Assembly: GCF_021155765.1 (NCBI RefSeq)
Contig: NC_060110.1
Span: forward strand, 3,906,001 to 3,970,000
DNA: 64,000 nt
Origin: Diprion similis
Lineage: Eukaryota; Arthropoda; Insecta; Hymenoptera; Diprionidae
Reading direction: 5' to 3'
This document shows positions 26,101 to 38,700 of the stretch, piece after piece (position 1 is the stretch's first letter; the number at the start of each line of letters is the position of its first letter). The notes under the pieces are model-generated. The model was given only the letters and a program-made list of their open reading frames with translations. It was not told where the DNA came from and made no database searches. Made by a program: the position numbers and the translations under genes.

Positions 26101-27012
26101 CACTCCACTTTTACTGATACCACTGCAACTGTATGACAATACATAAAATATTCAAGGACCCTGAGAAGCTAATATTTTATAGTTATTTCTCATAGTCGAG
26201 CAAGTTCTGCGGCATTCTTTCGGAGCGCCAGCCTTTCTTGCGCTTATTGTCAGATCTTATCTACTTTTCTCATTCCGAAAACGTACTGTGAAATCCACTG
26301 TTATCTTTTTACAGGTTGGCATGTTTTCGGCGATTCCTAATGTATTGCGAATGCTTATTTCCTATACATTTTCGAGTTTTTCGGATTGGCTGTTGAAAAC
26401 GGAGAGGATGTCAATGATGTGGCTAAGGAAGTTGGCAATCCTTTTGAGTTGCGGTATTCCAAGCATAATGCTGTTGGGTTTGGCTTTCAGTGGTTGTCAC
26501 CCAACCTTAGCCATCATAGCCATGATGGGAGGTCTAGGGTTGAGTGGTGCCAATTCCGCTGGAACGCTATCCGTCACTGTTGACTTGAGTCCAAATTACG
26601 CAAGCATTCTCATCGGTATTATGAATGCATTCGGATCAATTACTGGATTTGTAGCCCCTATGATGATCGGAACCCTGACCAACAATAACGTGAGTTTGAA
26701 GAAACAACCGAGAGATGTCATAATGGAATATTTTTTCCTGAACATATTTTAGACTATTCTGCGATGAATGTGTCCTCCTGCTCTGACTAAAAAACTCAAC
26801 CTGTGTTACAGCAAACGATTGTGCAATGGCGCCTGGTATTTCTCATTACAGTTGCAATAGTGTTTTCAACTTGCGCAGTGTATATATTTTTTGGAACATC
26901 AAAAGTGCAGCGGTGGAACCATAAAGATTATGAAGAAGATACCGTAGAGCTTGAGAAGCTTCGGTCAAAAGTGAACAAAGTCAACAGTGAGGAAACGACC
27001 GCTAATATTTAG
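23103..27012 (+). CDS. SLC17-family MFS transporter (sialin / inorganic phosphate cotransporter-like)
   Basis: Predicted exons: 23103-23389, 24463-24723, 24846-24930, 25108-25213, 25357-25621, 26315-26689, 26812-27012; all joins keep phase and give about 525 residues, within the family range. Exon 1 here carries the first membrane segment (WYLVFCGFAVYYMVKLNLSL) and an extracellular loop with several N-x-S/T sequons. Then come WNEYDQGVALGAYYWFHW and GLLAHRYGTKLIFG, the MFS loop between helices 2 and 3. FISAYTGGSVGAAIVYP and WYYLAFDTPQEHPRIS follow, the latter with the usual sialin-type spacing. Later helices end in ITGFVAPMMIGTLT and QWRLVFLITVAIV. The tail is cytosolic and acidic. SLC17 members move organic anions or phosphate, often with H+ or Na+; the substrate cannot be read here. 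The first listed exon begins in phase 1 after an acceptor at 23101-23102, so an upstream start exon is missing, unless Met 23171 is used. AATAAA lies at 27099-27104. Confidence 0.92.
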
Positions 27013-27098
27013 AAAAAGAGGGATAACTGTTCACACACAGAGCTCCAGGAATGCTCTATTGCCGAAGTAGATAAATGAAAACAATAACTATTTCTATT

Positions 27099-27104
27099 AA
27101 TAAA
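27099..27104 (+). terminator. Poly(A) signal of the SLC17 gene
   Basis: AATAAA lies 87 bases after the stop codon, the first such hexamer in the 3' region. Confidence 0.6.
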
Positions 27105-28040
27105 AATGTACAGCTATCTCGTTTGCAAATCAAGTCATTATGATGTGACTATTAGATTTTTCTTAATTCGTTAATTCTTCAGCGAATAATAAATTCACTA
27201 TTTACTAGCAACTCGGAAAATTTTCGCCCATTTTTTTTCATATATGACTGAATAATTTTGTATATAGATCAAAGCGTAGTCATGTCACTAAACATGCACC
27301 GCAATACACATCTAACCATTTAAAAAATAACGTGATCAAGTAGATGCAGTGATAAATAGATGCCGAGTCACGCTGAATATCATAGTTTAATGATTATTGC
27401 TTATAAATTTGTTTTTGGGAAGACGAGAATTAGACAAAATGATTTTCGAAACGCACCTAAATATTGCTATAAATCTACACTTAGAAAAAGTAAGGTACTG
27501 CTAATTTTACCATGAAGTTGGGCAAGAATCACCGCATCTATAGTCATTTTTCTTGCAAGTCTACCACTCGAAGGTTGACCGATTCGAAGCAATGATGTTG
27601 AGCCAACTGGGCGAAGGATTTGCTCCCTAATTTGAATTTATTTTACATCAACGTATTTAACTTGCTACAATTGTTATATAGCGCTTGAACAACAATAAAA
27701 AATGAAACAAATTTGAGACTGCATTTGTTAGGAATGGTATGGGTGCATCAAGAGAAGGCAATTGCCGTCCCTTTCTGTATTTCACTTTATTTACTTATGC
27801 GCCTGACAAGCCACACTCCCGGTAACCATCTAGAAATCGGTAACCGCGCAGAGAAAATTTCAACGGTGAGCGCTGACTGAAACAGCAAAGTATCAGGCCG
27901 CGTGGGGGAAACGATAAGCCGAGCTGCGCAGTAGAGGATGCGCACTTAACCGCTAATCGGGGCCCGTTCGTAGAGTATTTGAAACATAAACCTATCTGAA
28001 TGTTGAGTTTTAATATGATTAAGCAAACTTCTTTTTACAG

Positions 28041-28175
28041 AGATTGAATCCAATGACCTCAATGGTCAACGAAGATTATTCTGCCGCTCTGGAAATTCGC
28101 TCGACTGCTTATAGCGCTGCAGGTCCAAGTTCGTCGACGAGATCAATGCTGCGACTGGAGAAGTCTGATCTTTAA
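28041..28175 (+). CDS. Candidate orphan terminal exon (44 codons)
   Basis: A clean acceptor (CTTCTTTTTACAG) at 28028-28040 is followed in phase 0 by an open frame reading RLNPMTSMVNEDYSAALEIR and ending RSMLRLEKSDL before TAA at 28173-28175. The balanced codon use and the tail-like Ser-rich composition look real. It lies 1 kb after the SLC17 stop on the same strand. SLC17 exon 26315-26689 ends in phase 0, so this could be an alternative last exon of that gene, or the end of another gene. No donor joining to it is proven. Confidence 0.35.
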   Translation, partial: RLNPMTSMVNEDYSAALEIRSTAYSAAGPSSSTRSMLRLEKSDL

Positions 28176-28486
28176 AGGGTGATGCAGAAGCAATCAGTCA
28201 TAAGTCATGGTGGATTTATTTGGTAGCGTAGTGAGTGGCTTTATTGGGGGTGAATTTTACAATGTTGCTCTTGCCTGTTCCAGGTTACCTTAATCATGTT
28301 ATTGTTTGAGTACTCGCAGCGATCGGCTATGGAAGGAGATAAGATGTATTTACTCCAGAATTTTATTTTGAGCTCTGCTGTGTTATACACTCGTGTTGTG
28401 ACTAAACTCTGAGCGCAGATCACTCCCGCCACTAGCCCTGGGAATCTTTTCCCCTCTCCGCTCTCCAGAAGCGTTCGGCTGCATCA

Positions 28487-28542
28487 GCGCATGGGCTCGT
28501 CTATCGTCGGCGCATGCGCTCGGTTATCGTCGGCGCATGCGC
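28487..28542. promoter_or_regulatory. Three 23-bp tandem units with GCGCATGCGC palindromes
   Basis: GCGCATGGGC at 28487, then GCGCATGCGC at 28510 and 28533, are spaced exactly 23 bases apart with TATCGTCG between them. GCGCATGCGC is the core of the NRF-1/EWG binding site. Whether the array is a regulatory region or only a minisatellite inside a repeat is not settled. The nearest POLRMT end is its 3' side, so it is not that gene's promoter. Confidence 0.4.
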
Positions 28543-29536
28543 TCAGCCGTCTGCTCTTGCTTACCCCTTTTGTAACAGATCAAACTTGCCGCCTAAAAAC
28601 CCTTTGTGGTTGACGACCTTTTGTCACCCGATGTGACAGGTCTATTTTTGATGTTTGATGACTTATCTTTCCTTTTTTATGCCCCAATTGCGCACTTACG
28701 CGCTGAGCATACGGCAATAGCGGCGAAGTAAGTAAATAAATTAATATCACTATGCACAAGCGATTAACGCGAAAACAACCGGTTCTTTGATTATTAATTA
28801 ACGATTAAATAAGACGACTCTACTAGGCGTGTAAATAATAATAATACTAAATTTCCCAGGTTTCGGTCTGTCATAAGACTCTTCAATAGAAAGAGCCGGA
28901 GATTGACCTCCGTCAGTCGTTATTTCTCTCTACCAGCCCAAGCGTAGTCCATACTATACGTCAATAGTTCCGCCCATCAATTTGTGTACATGACTTCAAA
29001 AAAAATCGAGCACAATTAATTATTGTCATGATTTTGTTCAAGTATCATGTAGGATTACAATTTTATTTGGACTGTACCAAAAAGTTACATTTTTTCGTCC
29101 GTAAATTTGAAATCTTGCAGAACCATGTCAGGATTACAATTCTGCTCTTAAATTCGACCTGCAAGTTTGGATAATTAACAATCAGAGTTGGTGATCAACT
29201 GAACACGGGAACGACTAATAGCTCAGTTTGCCTGCACTGCGTTTGCGAAGTAGCACCAATTCCTACGGGTAAACGACTCCCCGGTAACGAGTGTGATGTC
29301 ACTGTTAACGTTAACTTCCATTCATTTTTGTTGCAGCTGAAAATTCATGTAACTGTTGATTATTCTAATGGAAATTACCGTCAGACATTCTGAATAATAA
29401 TGAAAATAGTGAAACTATAAGTGCAGACGCCATCTTTCATGGGTATCTAGATTTCTTTACAATGAAGTAAGTATTTAATTGAAATATTACCTTTCACGTT
29501 CATTTCGTATGCTATTTCCACACAGATATATCTTGT

Positions 29537-32500
29537 CTAACTGAAGAAGTACTCAGAGTCCAAAACTTTCTTCACGTCGAACGTGCCTGTTGTTGGGACT
29601 TGTTTCAAGATATTGTGATTATTCACTCTCCCAGGTTTTGTTTCAATTTCAACATCAAATAACTCGCTAAAATTATGCAAAAAATTTACAGTTTCATATT
29701 TGTATAATATTTGAAACGAACTGTAATATTTTTTTTTTACAAAGGTGCACAATTCTAAGGCCATCGCTATAATTATGTCATCGGAGGTGTTGACCCCAAG
29801 GTCTAATAGAGAAGTTGACTATTTAAGGATTAAACGAAATTTAACGGGCATTTTTGGCATTTTACCTAAGTTTACGACTCACGTTTTTGAAAATTTTGAT
29901 TAAAGACTATTATAAGTAGAGGTTAACTTTGAGATGCATACATATTTGTTGATAAAAATTCCAAAATAAACTGAATCAATAGATTTTATGAACGTGTAAC
30001 AAAATCATCAATAGTCCACCATGGTGGTAAGAAATATTTAAAAATTCATTTTTTTTAAGCCGCTTGATTCCTGAATGAAGCTCCAGCTAGCGACTAAATT
30101 TTCAGTCCAAACATGTTAAACTTTGTTCAAATAAAAGCGCGCAGTTTAATTAAATGCCCACAATTCTATAAAAGTGTTATAACTTCATAAGATTTATCAA
30201 AATTATCAATTTTAGACTTCATTGCTCTGTTTTAAAAACATTAGTGCGAGTGACCGCTACTTCTACAGACAGAAAAAGGATGTGTTTGTATCTAAATATG
30301 GCGAAGAAATATTTTTTGATCTAACGAAATTTGATGTGATTCAACGAAAAAAGTAAGTGGAATAATAATACGGGTTATTCAGTGAAAACCCATTCATTTG
30401 AATCGACAAAATATTTCCTTCGTCATCTTAGAACGTCAAGTTTGGTAAATTGAACAAATTTTTTTGTGTGTAACTGCCAGCTTCAGCCATTGTTCAAAAG
30501 AACTTATCGTGTGAGTAGAAATAATGTGAAAATATATGCACTACTGTATAATGTTTCTAATAATCCCTATCATGTAGCATCGTTTTATCTAATGGTACTG
30601 TTCCATTATCCGAACTTTCGTTAATCCGAATTATGCTCGGTGCTAATTAATTGAGGTAAATATAGTTATACTTTGCAATTACGCATCACAGGAGCCGAGT
30701 GTCCAAATACAGGCTGACCACTCAATTCGATTTCGAAAATGACCTGACTTTTCCCTGTTTCCCCTATCAGAAATATGCGTGTTTCACTTTATGGAAGGAA
30801 AAAGTTTGCGTAGCCGACTACTGGTACAGTTACACAACAATATAATATTATACAAACCTTTCTCTTTTACCGAATTTTTTAACCAGGAATGTCGAAAGAT
30901 TGTCTAGTATTGGTTCAGAGTGCAGTGCTACAAACTGTTCACGACATATCTGAAATCAAATTATTTACCTATTATTATCAAAAAATCAGTAATAATGTAA
31001 CGCTTAATACATAAGGCAATTAGTATACTGGCCATAAATCATTCTCAACAGACAACTTACTTCGTCACTCTAAGAATGGTATATCGAATTTTTTTATAAC
31101 ACGGAAAATATTATTACTTTTGGAATACCACTACGGTTCAGTAATCTATAAATGTTTCTGTATAGAAATGTCACCACATAATGCATTCCTAGAATCTATT
31201 GCTTGGCATCATTATAATGTACATACTGGGGATATTTTGACTACATTTTAGAAATTATAACTGTTCGATTAACCGATTGAGTGTAGATTTCAGTTAATTA
31301 TTTTAATAATTAATCGATTAATCAAAATTTGGCTTTATCAATAGGGGAAAAAATAAAAAACTGAAGTCGTCAAGTAATCACATAGTCCTGCTATAAGTAT
31401 TTCAGAACGTTGTGTGTGATCGATAAAATTTTTTAATTGCGTCACTTTTCACTAACTGGTGATTGCTATCCATTGTATTGTCACGCATATAACATAAACC
31501 CATTATTAGCTACACAAAAGTGTATTTACTTGCAATAAATACTGCAGTTTCCTCCACGCGATTGTAAAATTCTAAGGCTCATGCAAATTAAAAAGAGTTT
31601 ATTTACATTCGCTCCCAAGTAACACGATTCGAAGATATTTCAATATTGATCTCAAAAGAACGTGAAAATCAAATTTTCAACAGTGTCTTCTGCATAGAAG
31701 AAGACACGATGTGACGCGAACCTTGCATTTTCTCCTTTCAACCAGCCGAATTTTTTAGGCTTTTAATTAAATATTCATTTTTATTTTATCTATCAATCAA
31801 ATTCTTATTTTTCGACTAATTCATACTATGGAATCTTTGAAATTATTTGTTTTTATATTATCATTTATATTATTAGATGTAGGTATGTATATATAAAAAA
31901 TCGACTATTTTTTTTTTTTTGTTTACAAAATTCTAATCAAAAATACTGTTCCCGCTGACGAAAAAAAAAATTATGCCAAAGTTTAAGCTCTTAATAATAA
32001 TATTAACAGGTGCTTCATAGCGATTTTTTATTTCTTATTTAATTTTTCGAAGCATACATTTTTTAAATGATCGTGTGATCGTGAAACGTTCTCATATCGG
32101 GATTTTTGGGATCACTGATAACGAATCCGCCATCAGATTAGCGAGATTCAAGATGGCGGCGGAAAATTTAGAAAAGACCATTTCTGGAGACTATTTTTCT
32201 GATAATAATAAGTATGAATAGGAGAAGGCGGAGCCTTAGTCAATTCAGACCACACCCTCTCCGGACCCTGGAGAAAATTCACCCTGTATACTATACATAT
32301 GTCGAGGATGACGAAAGAGCAGAATTGCCATGGCTTTTTCCTATTATTTTGAAGGATCGCTGTTTCAAAAAGAGAAATGAAGATTGAGTCTCTTTCTGAA
32401 TAGTTATCAAAAAGAAAAAGGTGTCAAAAATTTGTAATTGACTCGAAAAAAGTGTCAATAACCGTTCTCAGATACAAATGATTCGAAAAGAAGTGTAAAT

Positions 32501-32693
32501 CACATTTTTCTGTAAAAAAATCAATTACAAAATCCAATTGCAATTCGTAATTTAAATGTAATTATATATAATGTTAATTATCCGATCTAAAAACAATACA
32601 CATCGCGTGCCAAATACCAAAAGGGCGTATAATTTTTTTTTCCAATTGCTTCGTAAACCTATCCTAAGCCTAAAGATGGAAAAAAATTGATTA

Positions 32694-32773
<80 letters not shown>

Positions 32774-35700
32774 TTGAGAAAAAGGTAAAAAAAAATTTTT
32801 TGGTTTCTCAACGAGACTCGAATTTTGTTTATACGCCCTTTTATCGTTAGTACATCAAAAAATTTTTTTATACGCTCTTTTGGCATTTGAAGCGCAATAG
32901 GCATAAAAAAAAAAGAGTGGAGTGACTTGACGAATGTCGTCCCCCCCCGAACATGACGTAATATTTTAATGGAGCCGTATCTGGCTTATATAAACTATTG
33001 ATTACCGCTCTCCCTAGCAGCGTAATACATTATTTTAAACTAATAACTTTTGTCCTCAGCGATTAAAAAAATTTTTTTGTTTTTTTCGTCGTCTCATTGA
33101 ATTTCTAAATGAAAATGAGAAAAATCTCATCTTCAGTAGAAATAACTGCGTAAGAAATTATTTCTGTAAAGGAATCTTATCTTCATCCAAATTGTAATAT
33201 TTATAATCTTGAAAAACATTGAGGACCATATTTGCAACTGCATTGGACGATTGGAAGCTGCCATTGAAGAGTGTCTGCTGTTATTTTTTAGCATGGAATC
33301 TAATGTGCGGGATCATTTATAAATCTTCCATGATTGCTTATACATTTTCTTCACCCGTACCTTATTCATTACGTGGATTGTCGAAGCATGAGTCCAGTAA
33401 CAGTCATGCACAGAGACGAATGTGATTCCAGCGTGCTCACAATACAAACTTGTCAACATCATGTGGGAAGAGTCTAGCGAATGAATAAAATTAGGAGGAA
33501 ACGCGTTCTTCTGTTTCATTACATTCGGTTGACTGCAACACACAAGAGATCATTATTAGCAAGCTTCAAGTTCAACATTCGTCTTCTCACATTAGGTAAT
33601 GTTATGTTATGAACCTACGAGAGTAACTTTCCTTTTTTCGTTCTATTTGAACTTGCAATAATTGTTCATTTGTATTTATAGACAATGCATTTACAACATA
33701 AGTAGTTCACCGTTCACGATTTTTACTAGCAAAAACATTATATTCACTGGCTACAATATTGAAATTTGACGTAGATCAATCCAACTTTTCAATGAAATTA
33801 CAAAAAAAAAAACATATTTTTGCTATTGTTAAAGATCAATTCAAAAATGTAGTTCGTGTTCGAAAACATTAAGACTTTTTTGCACAAAAAAAAAAAAAAG
33901 TTGAATTATACATTATTTTTTTTTTTCTTATGAAAGGAACTGCTAAAAATTCAGAGGTAAAAATTAGTTGGAAAAATTAATCAATATGTGTCTCGTGAAC
34001 GGTGATGTCCACAGGTCTGAAATTTGGTAGAGATTTTCACATCCTAAGTTGTTTGGTAATATGATAACTTATTGTTAGGAAAACTGGGGAAAAATCAAAG
34101 TGTTCGTACTTGATTATTTGCTTATAATTGAAGGAAGTCAGGTTAATCATAGCCGGCTATTCTGTGATTAACTTGATGAATTATTTTACTTACTTGTACA
34201 TATCCATTAATGCAACTGCATTAAGGGTCTGGCCTACAACAACAGGACTGGGTCTACTGTAAGGCTGTACAATGGGAAGCCCCAAAGGTGTAACCCACTC
34301 CACGTTCTTTGTGCAATCATGGGCGATATAACGGGCACATTCCGTCAACCAATCTTGAATTAATTTTGTGCCAGTGAACATTTCTCTTAAGCTGTTAAAC
34401 GTCTTGCTCACTAAATAATTACTTGCTCTCCACAAATATTCTTCGGAGAATTCAATATCTGTATAAAAAAAAAAAAAAGAAGAAGAAAAAAAAACCAATT
34501 AAAGCAATGTATAAAATCAGGCCAGGGAAATGAACTTTCTTCTGAAAACATTTCGGATTTTGGAGAAACCCAACCTCAAGACACTGGGTGAATTTGCACA
34601 ATGTATTGAAGGTCTCTTAATATACAAAGCGAGCTCAATATGATCAAGTTATTAATGAAATCCATCCCAAATATCTTATTGTAACATTTTTTTACACATG
34701 CTTCGTTTCGCAATGATATCTTGAGTTCTACTAGACCGATTTCAGTCAAGTTTCGATGGAAGGCTGCTTGGAGGGGTAGAAAAATTCTACCATTTTCGTA
34801 CAAACAACGATTTTTTACTAGAATTTGAAGTTTTGTTAATTAATAATTAAGAAACTGAAGTTTTTTAATTAAACTTCCGCTTCAATTTCAACCGTTTCAT
34901 TGGCGTTGAAATTATTTTTGGGAGATATTCGCCCAAGTGAGGTAATAGTAGTAAATGATGATCAAGTTTATTATCTCATATCCGATTTCATCATTCACTA
35001 CAAAATCAGCAATGCTCGTCGATTTGTTTCATGATGCAAAACTTGACTCTTCACATTAGTTTCTAACTTCTCTCTTTGTAGTTATATGCTGATTACCAAC
35101 AAATTTTTCACCTGACGTGGCACCATGATTCACGTTTTCGGCTGCCTTCATACTTTTCAATACTGATTTTACGACGGTCTGATTTGTCAAGAAAAAAAAA
35201 TTCAAAAAAGGGTTAAATTTCCGTTTTATAAGTTTTATTGTATCGCCATAGGATTCCTAGTAAATAAATTGCCTAAGAACTGAGTTTTCCGTTCCCCTAA
35301 CACTAAGGCGCCACGTACTTGAAAAGTTGGCTGTACGCTTCCCTTACAGGACTATAAAAGCAGCCGAAACACCAGAAACGTTTCAGTTTACGGTCAAAGA
35401 CGTATCACAAAGAGGCTCTGAATCGTCGTAACACCAAATAGTTTACTTCGTTTTCCTATCCTCAATTATGAGACCCCATTGTTTTTGTTAAAAGCTTCCC
35501 TGTGTGTTCGCTTGGTAAATTTCGTCACGTTTCGACTGAGTCGTGTTAACCAATTAAGGACCACTGATATACTCAACTAAATTTTATGCTGTGATTTCAA
35601 TGTTCGGCGATTAAATTCTTAACTAAGATTTAGAACTACGTAATAAGTAGAAAAAGTAAGTATTCGCATCTTGAGAGGGTTGGTTGATTATTGTTACAAT

Positions 35701-38700
35701 CACACGAGTCAGTTGACTCACCTTTCAGTTGTCTAGCGATTTGTAGTCTGGCACCAAATCGTGTTACACCATACACAGTAGTCATGACAGTTTGTTTGAT
35801 GACTTTTCTTCCGACTAACCCATCTAGCAATTGTGCTACTTTCTGTCCCTTTTCCGCATCTGCTTGTCTCTCTTTTTCGACCTAAACAAATGTATAACTA
35901 TTGAAAGATATCTCAGATTATTATTGTAGTAATCAAACTAGAATCAATGAATATTATTACCAGAGCAACAACGCTGCTGTAGACATCTTGAGGTTCCCTC
36001 CCTGGAATAAGATTAACAGTTTCCGCTCCTTGTTCATCTCTTGCAAGTGCTGCATAATGTTGCAATCCATTACAACTGCCGTCTTGATGTACGGCAAAGT
36101 GACTAACATATTCAGACGGGTTTGGCGACTTCAAAGCATTGGCTATTTCGAAACAAGCAGCTAACGTTTGCCACGGGTTCTCAGATTTTTGCCACCACTT
36201 CTCGCCCTAAGTTAAAGTGATATTGTCAATATAAGTCTCACATTATTATAAAATAACTCAAGTATTCAATGTGAAATCAGTCACGCTTGGATTCATTGGT
36301 CCACTCATACATGAGATTGAAAATAACATTTTTTTATTTTTGATACGCCCTTTTGGCATTAGTAACACGATATAGAAAAAAATGCGCCATGGGTCGCACG
36401 AAATCTGCAATCGCACAGCGACCTTTCCAAAGCAGGTCAAAAAGCCTTCACCGAGGTATGAATTTTTCACCAAACACCAACAATGCACTCTCTCAATAGG
36501 ACCGCAACACTACAAAAGGGGAAGCGAGTTTTCAGGAATAGGAGCTGAAAATTTATAAGTATTCTTCTCCTCTATATAAGCCTGAACTGGCCTTGAATTA
36601 TTTAAAACACTCTTTCAATAATACTGCTAACAGGGTGGACACAAATTTTTGGGAAAACAATTCACATTTCCAGTTTTTCCAGGACCTAAAACCTAGTTTT
36701 TCCTGACATTTTCCCATAACCCTATATTCTCGTAGAATTCAATACGAATTGAGGTAAAAAATATAACGTAAAAAAAGTCAGTTTGAGCCAATTTGTTTTC
36801 TTGATGAAAAAAAGTAAACTTATTACCTCAACCGTGAGCGTGCAAGACTGCGTTATCTGCGCGGCACTATTGAGAGTTATGTTAGACAAAAAAAAAAAAA
36901 AAACTTGGGCTACGGAATGGGGGACCGCAGCACAGTATGAGAGCGGGGAAGCGGCACTATTGAGAGAGTGTCTGTACCTATGTATTTCACAAGGCTTATA
37001 TTTGTTCGGAACAAAAATAAACGCACGCCAGGGAGAATTGATGTTTCGAATAACAACAGCTCTGAAAAACCAAAACACTGGGTTTGAAAGATCTCAAAAC
37101 CAGAATTTTGTGAGTTTCGTAAATCCAAAAGTGTAACTGCCACAAACACACAACTTCCAAAATAGAAACTGGAATTGTCTAATGCCCTAACTAGCAGGAG
37201 GTCGGAGGTTCTAGAAAATTGACGTTTGGGATTGTCGCTATTAATAAATTCAAACTTTATTACTTAGAACTTGAATCTCACTGGTCGCTGGTCGAAAAGT
37301 TTTATACAAAACTGAAATAACTTACCGTAAATGGGTTTTCTGCACTGTCCAAAATTTTTGGTAATATCTCGTTTGCATGTTCCAGCCGCTTGTCATTAGA
37401 TTCTCTTTTTTTGAGACCTGTTATGTTGATGACATGGATCTTGAGCCAATCAAGCCCATCTGGGCCTAAGGGTTTTCCTAAAGCAAAGACCATCAAAGAA
37501 CGTGCCAAGTCAGAACCCAAATGATGCAGATGTGGAGGGATTGGATATACACGACCTCTGAAATCTAAATTATGTGGTAACCAAAATACTTCGTCCCTGA
37601 ACTGTAACAGAATAAAATGTTGAAATTTAAGTGAACAATAACTCTATGCAGCACATAATGTATATATTTGCATGCGGTCCCCTGTTGAAATCCCGATCAA
37701 AAGCATTGAGACATTTCAGTTACGAATTACAAATGTGTTTTCTTTGCCTTGAGATCAATAATTAGTATTTTGCATGTCTGAAATATATTTTAATTTCCGT
37801 AATTGGGTTGAATTTTTTTTTTTTTTATCGAAACCACTCCAAATGTTCGTCAGAGTTTCCCTCAGCAATCCACTTAGTTCCGTCAACCAATATTCAATGA
37901 TTTTAACAAAACACTCAGTTACGTTAACCGAATTTTATAGTAGATAATGCTAACAAGACACTATCTTACTTGACTTGAGCATTTGTTTATCTGAAACGTA
38001 ACTCATTGTTGGTTTGAATGGACATCTGTTTCATTCAACTCTAGCTAACCCATCTAAAATGATCATATTTTTGATTGTTTCAACCAAAACGGCGTTTCCC
38101 CGCCCGTGACTGCCAAATGTAGTTTACTCAATCGGTCTTTGTTCAAGTCAGCCACGTTTTCTTCCCAGTGTATATTTTCACTTATCTGTCATTGTGCTAT
38201 CTACATTTTTGGAATCTCCAGGGGGGTGCCCTTGGCGGCGCCCTTGTAAGATAGATTAGCTACTTACGTGATTGGCCAAAGACAGTTTGTAAAGAGTATC
38301 ACACCAGAGAGAATAGACCTCTAGTCTTGTTCTCTTTTCCTTTATTCTGGTTTTTGCAGCGTGCATTCGTTCTTCCTTTGATGCATACTTCTTAGGAGTC
38401 ACAGTTGGTGTCGCAGGTGGGAATGCGGCATCGTGTTCTGGGATATCTAATTTTTTGGATCCGCCATCCTGAAATAACTGAAAAAATTCGGTAATCAAAT
38501 ACAAGCGCGTTGAAAATGCGAATATCAATAAATGCTTACCTTTACAGCAATGTCCAAAATAAGTTTGTTTATTCTCCAGGGTATACTACTCAATTGATTT
38601 AAACTATCTAGAACAGGGTACATCTGATTTTGCGGCGTACTTCGGAGTCTACGCCATTGCTGCAGCTGAACATAAAACCAATTATATTCCTTATTTTTAT

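Larger units (their letters stand above)
27105..29536. other. Gap between the SLC17 and POLRMT 3' ends
   Basis: Two genes end into this gap from opposite sides. It contains an orphan coding-like exon (28041-28175), a locally GC-rich stretch (about 27760-28750) and a 23-bp tandem repeat (28487-28542). TTTATT at about 29061-29066 is AATAAA on the minus strand and could serve POLRMT. I see no other gene. Confidence 0.5.

Noticed and set aside
27757..28745. Possible large TIR element: TTTATTTACTTA near 27787 and its inverse near 28730.
   Set aside because: Only about 12 bases match in an AT-rich motif, with no clear duplication or consistent ends.
32695..32904. 69-codon frame ending in a long Phe run.
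   Set aside because: Artefact of the poly(A) tract.
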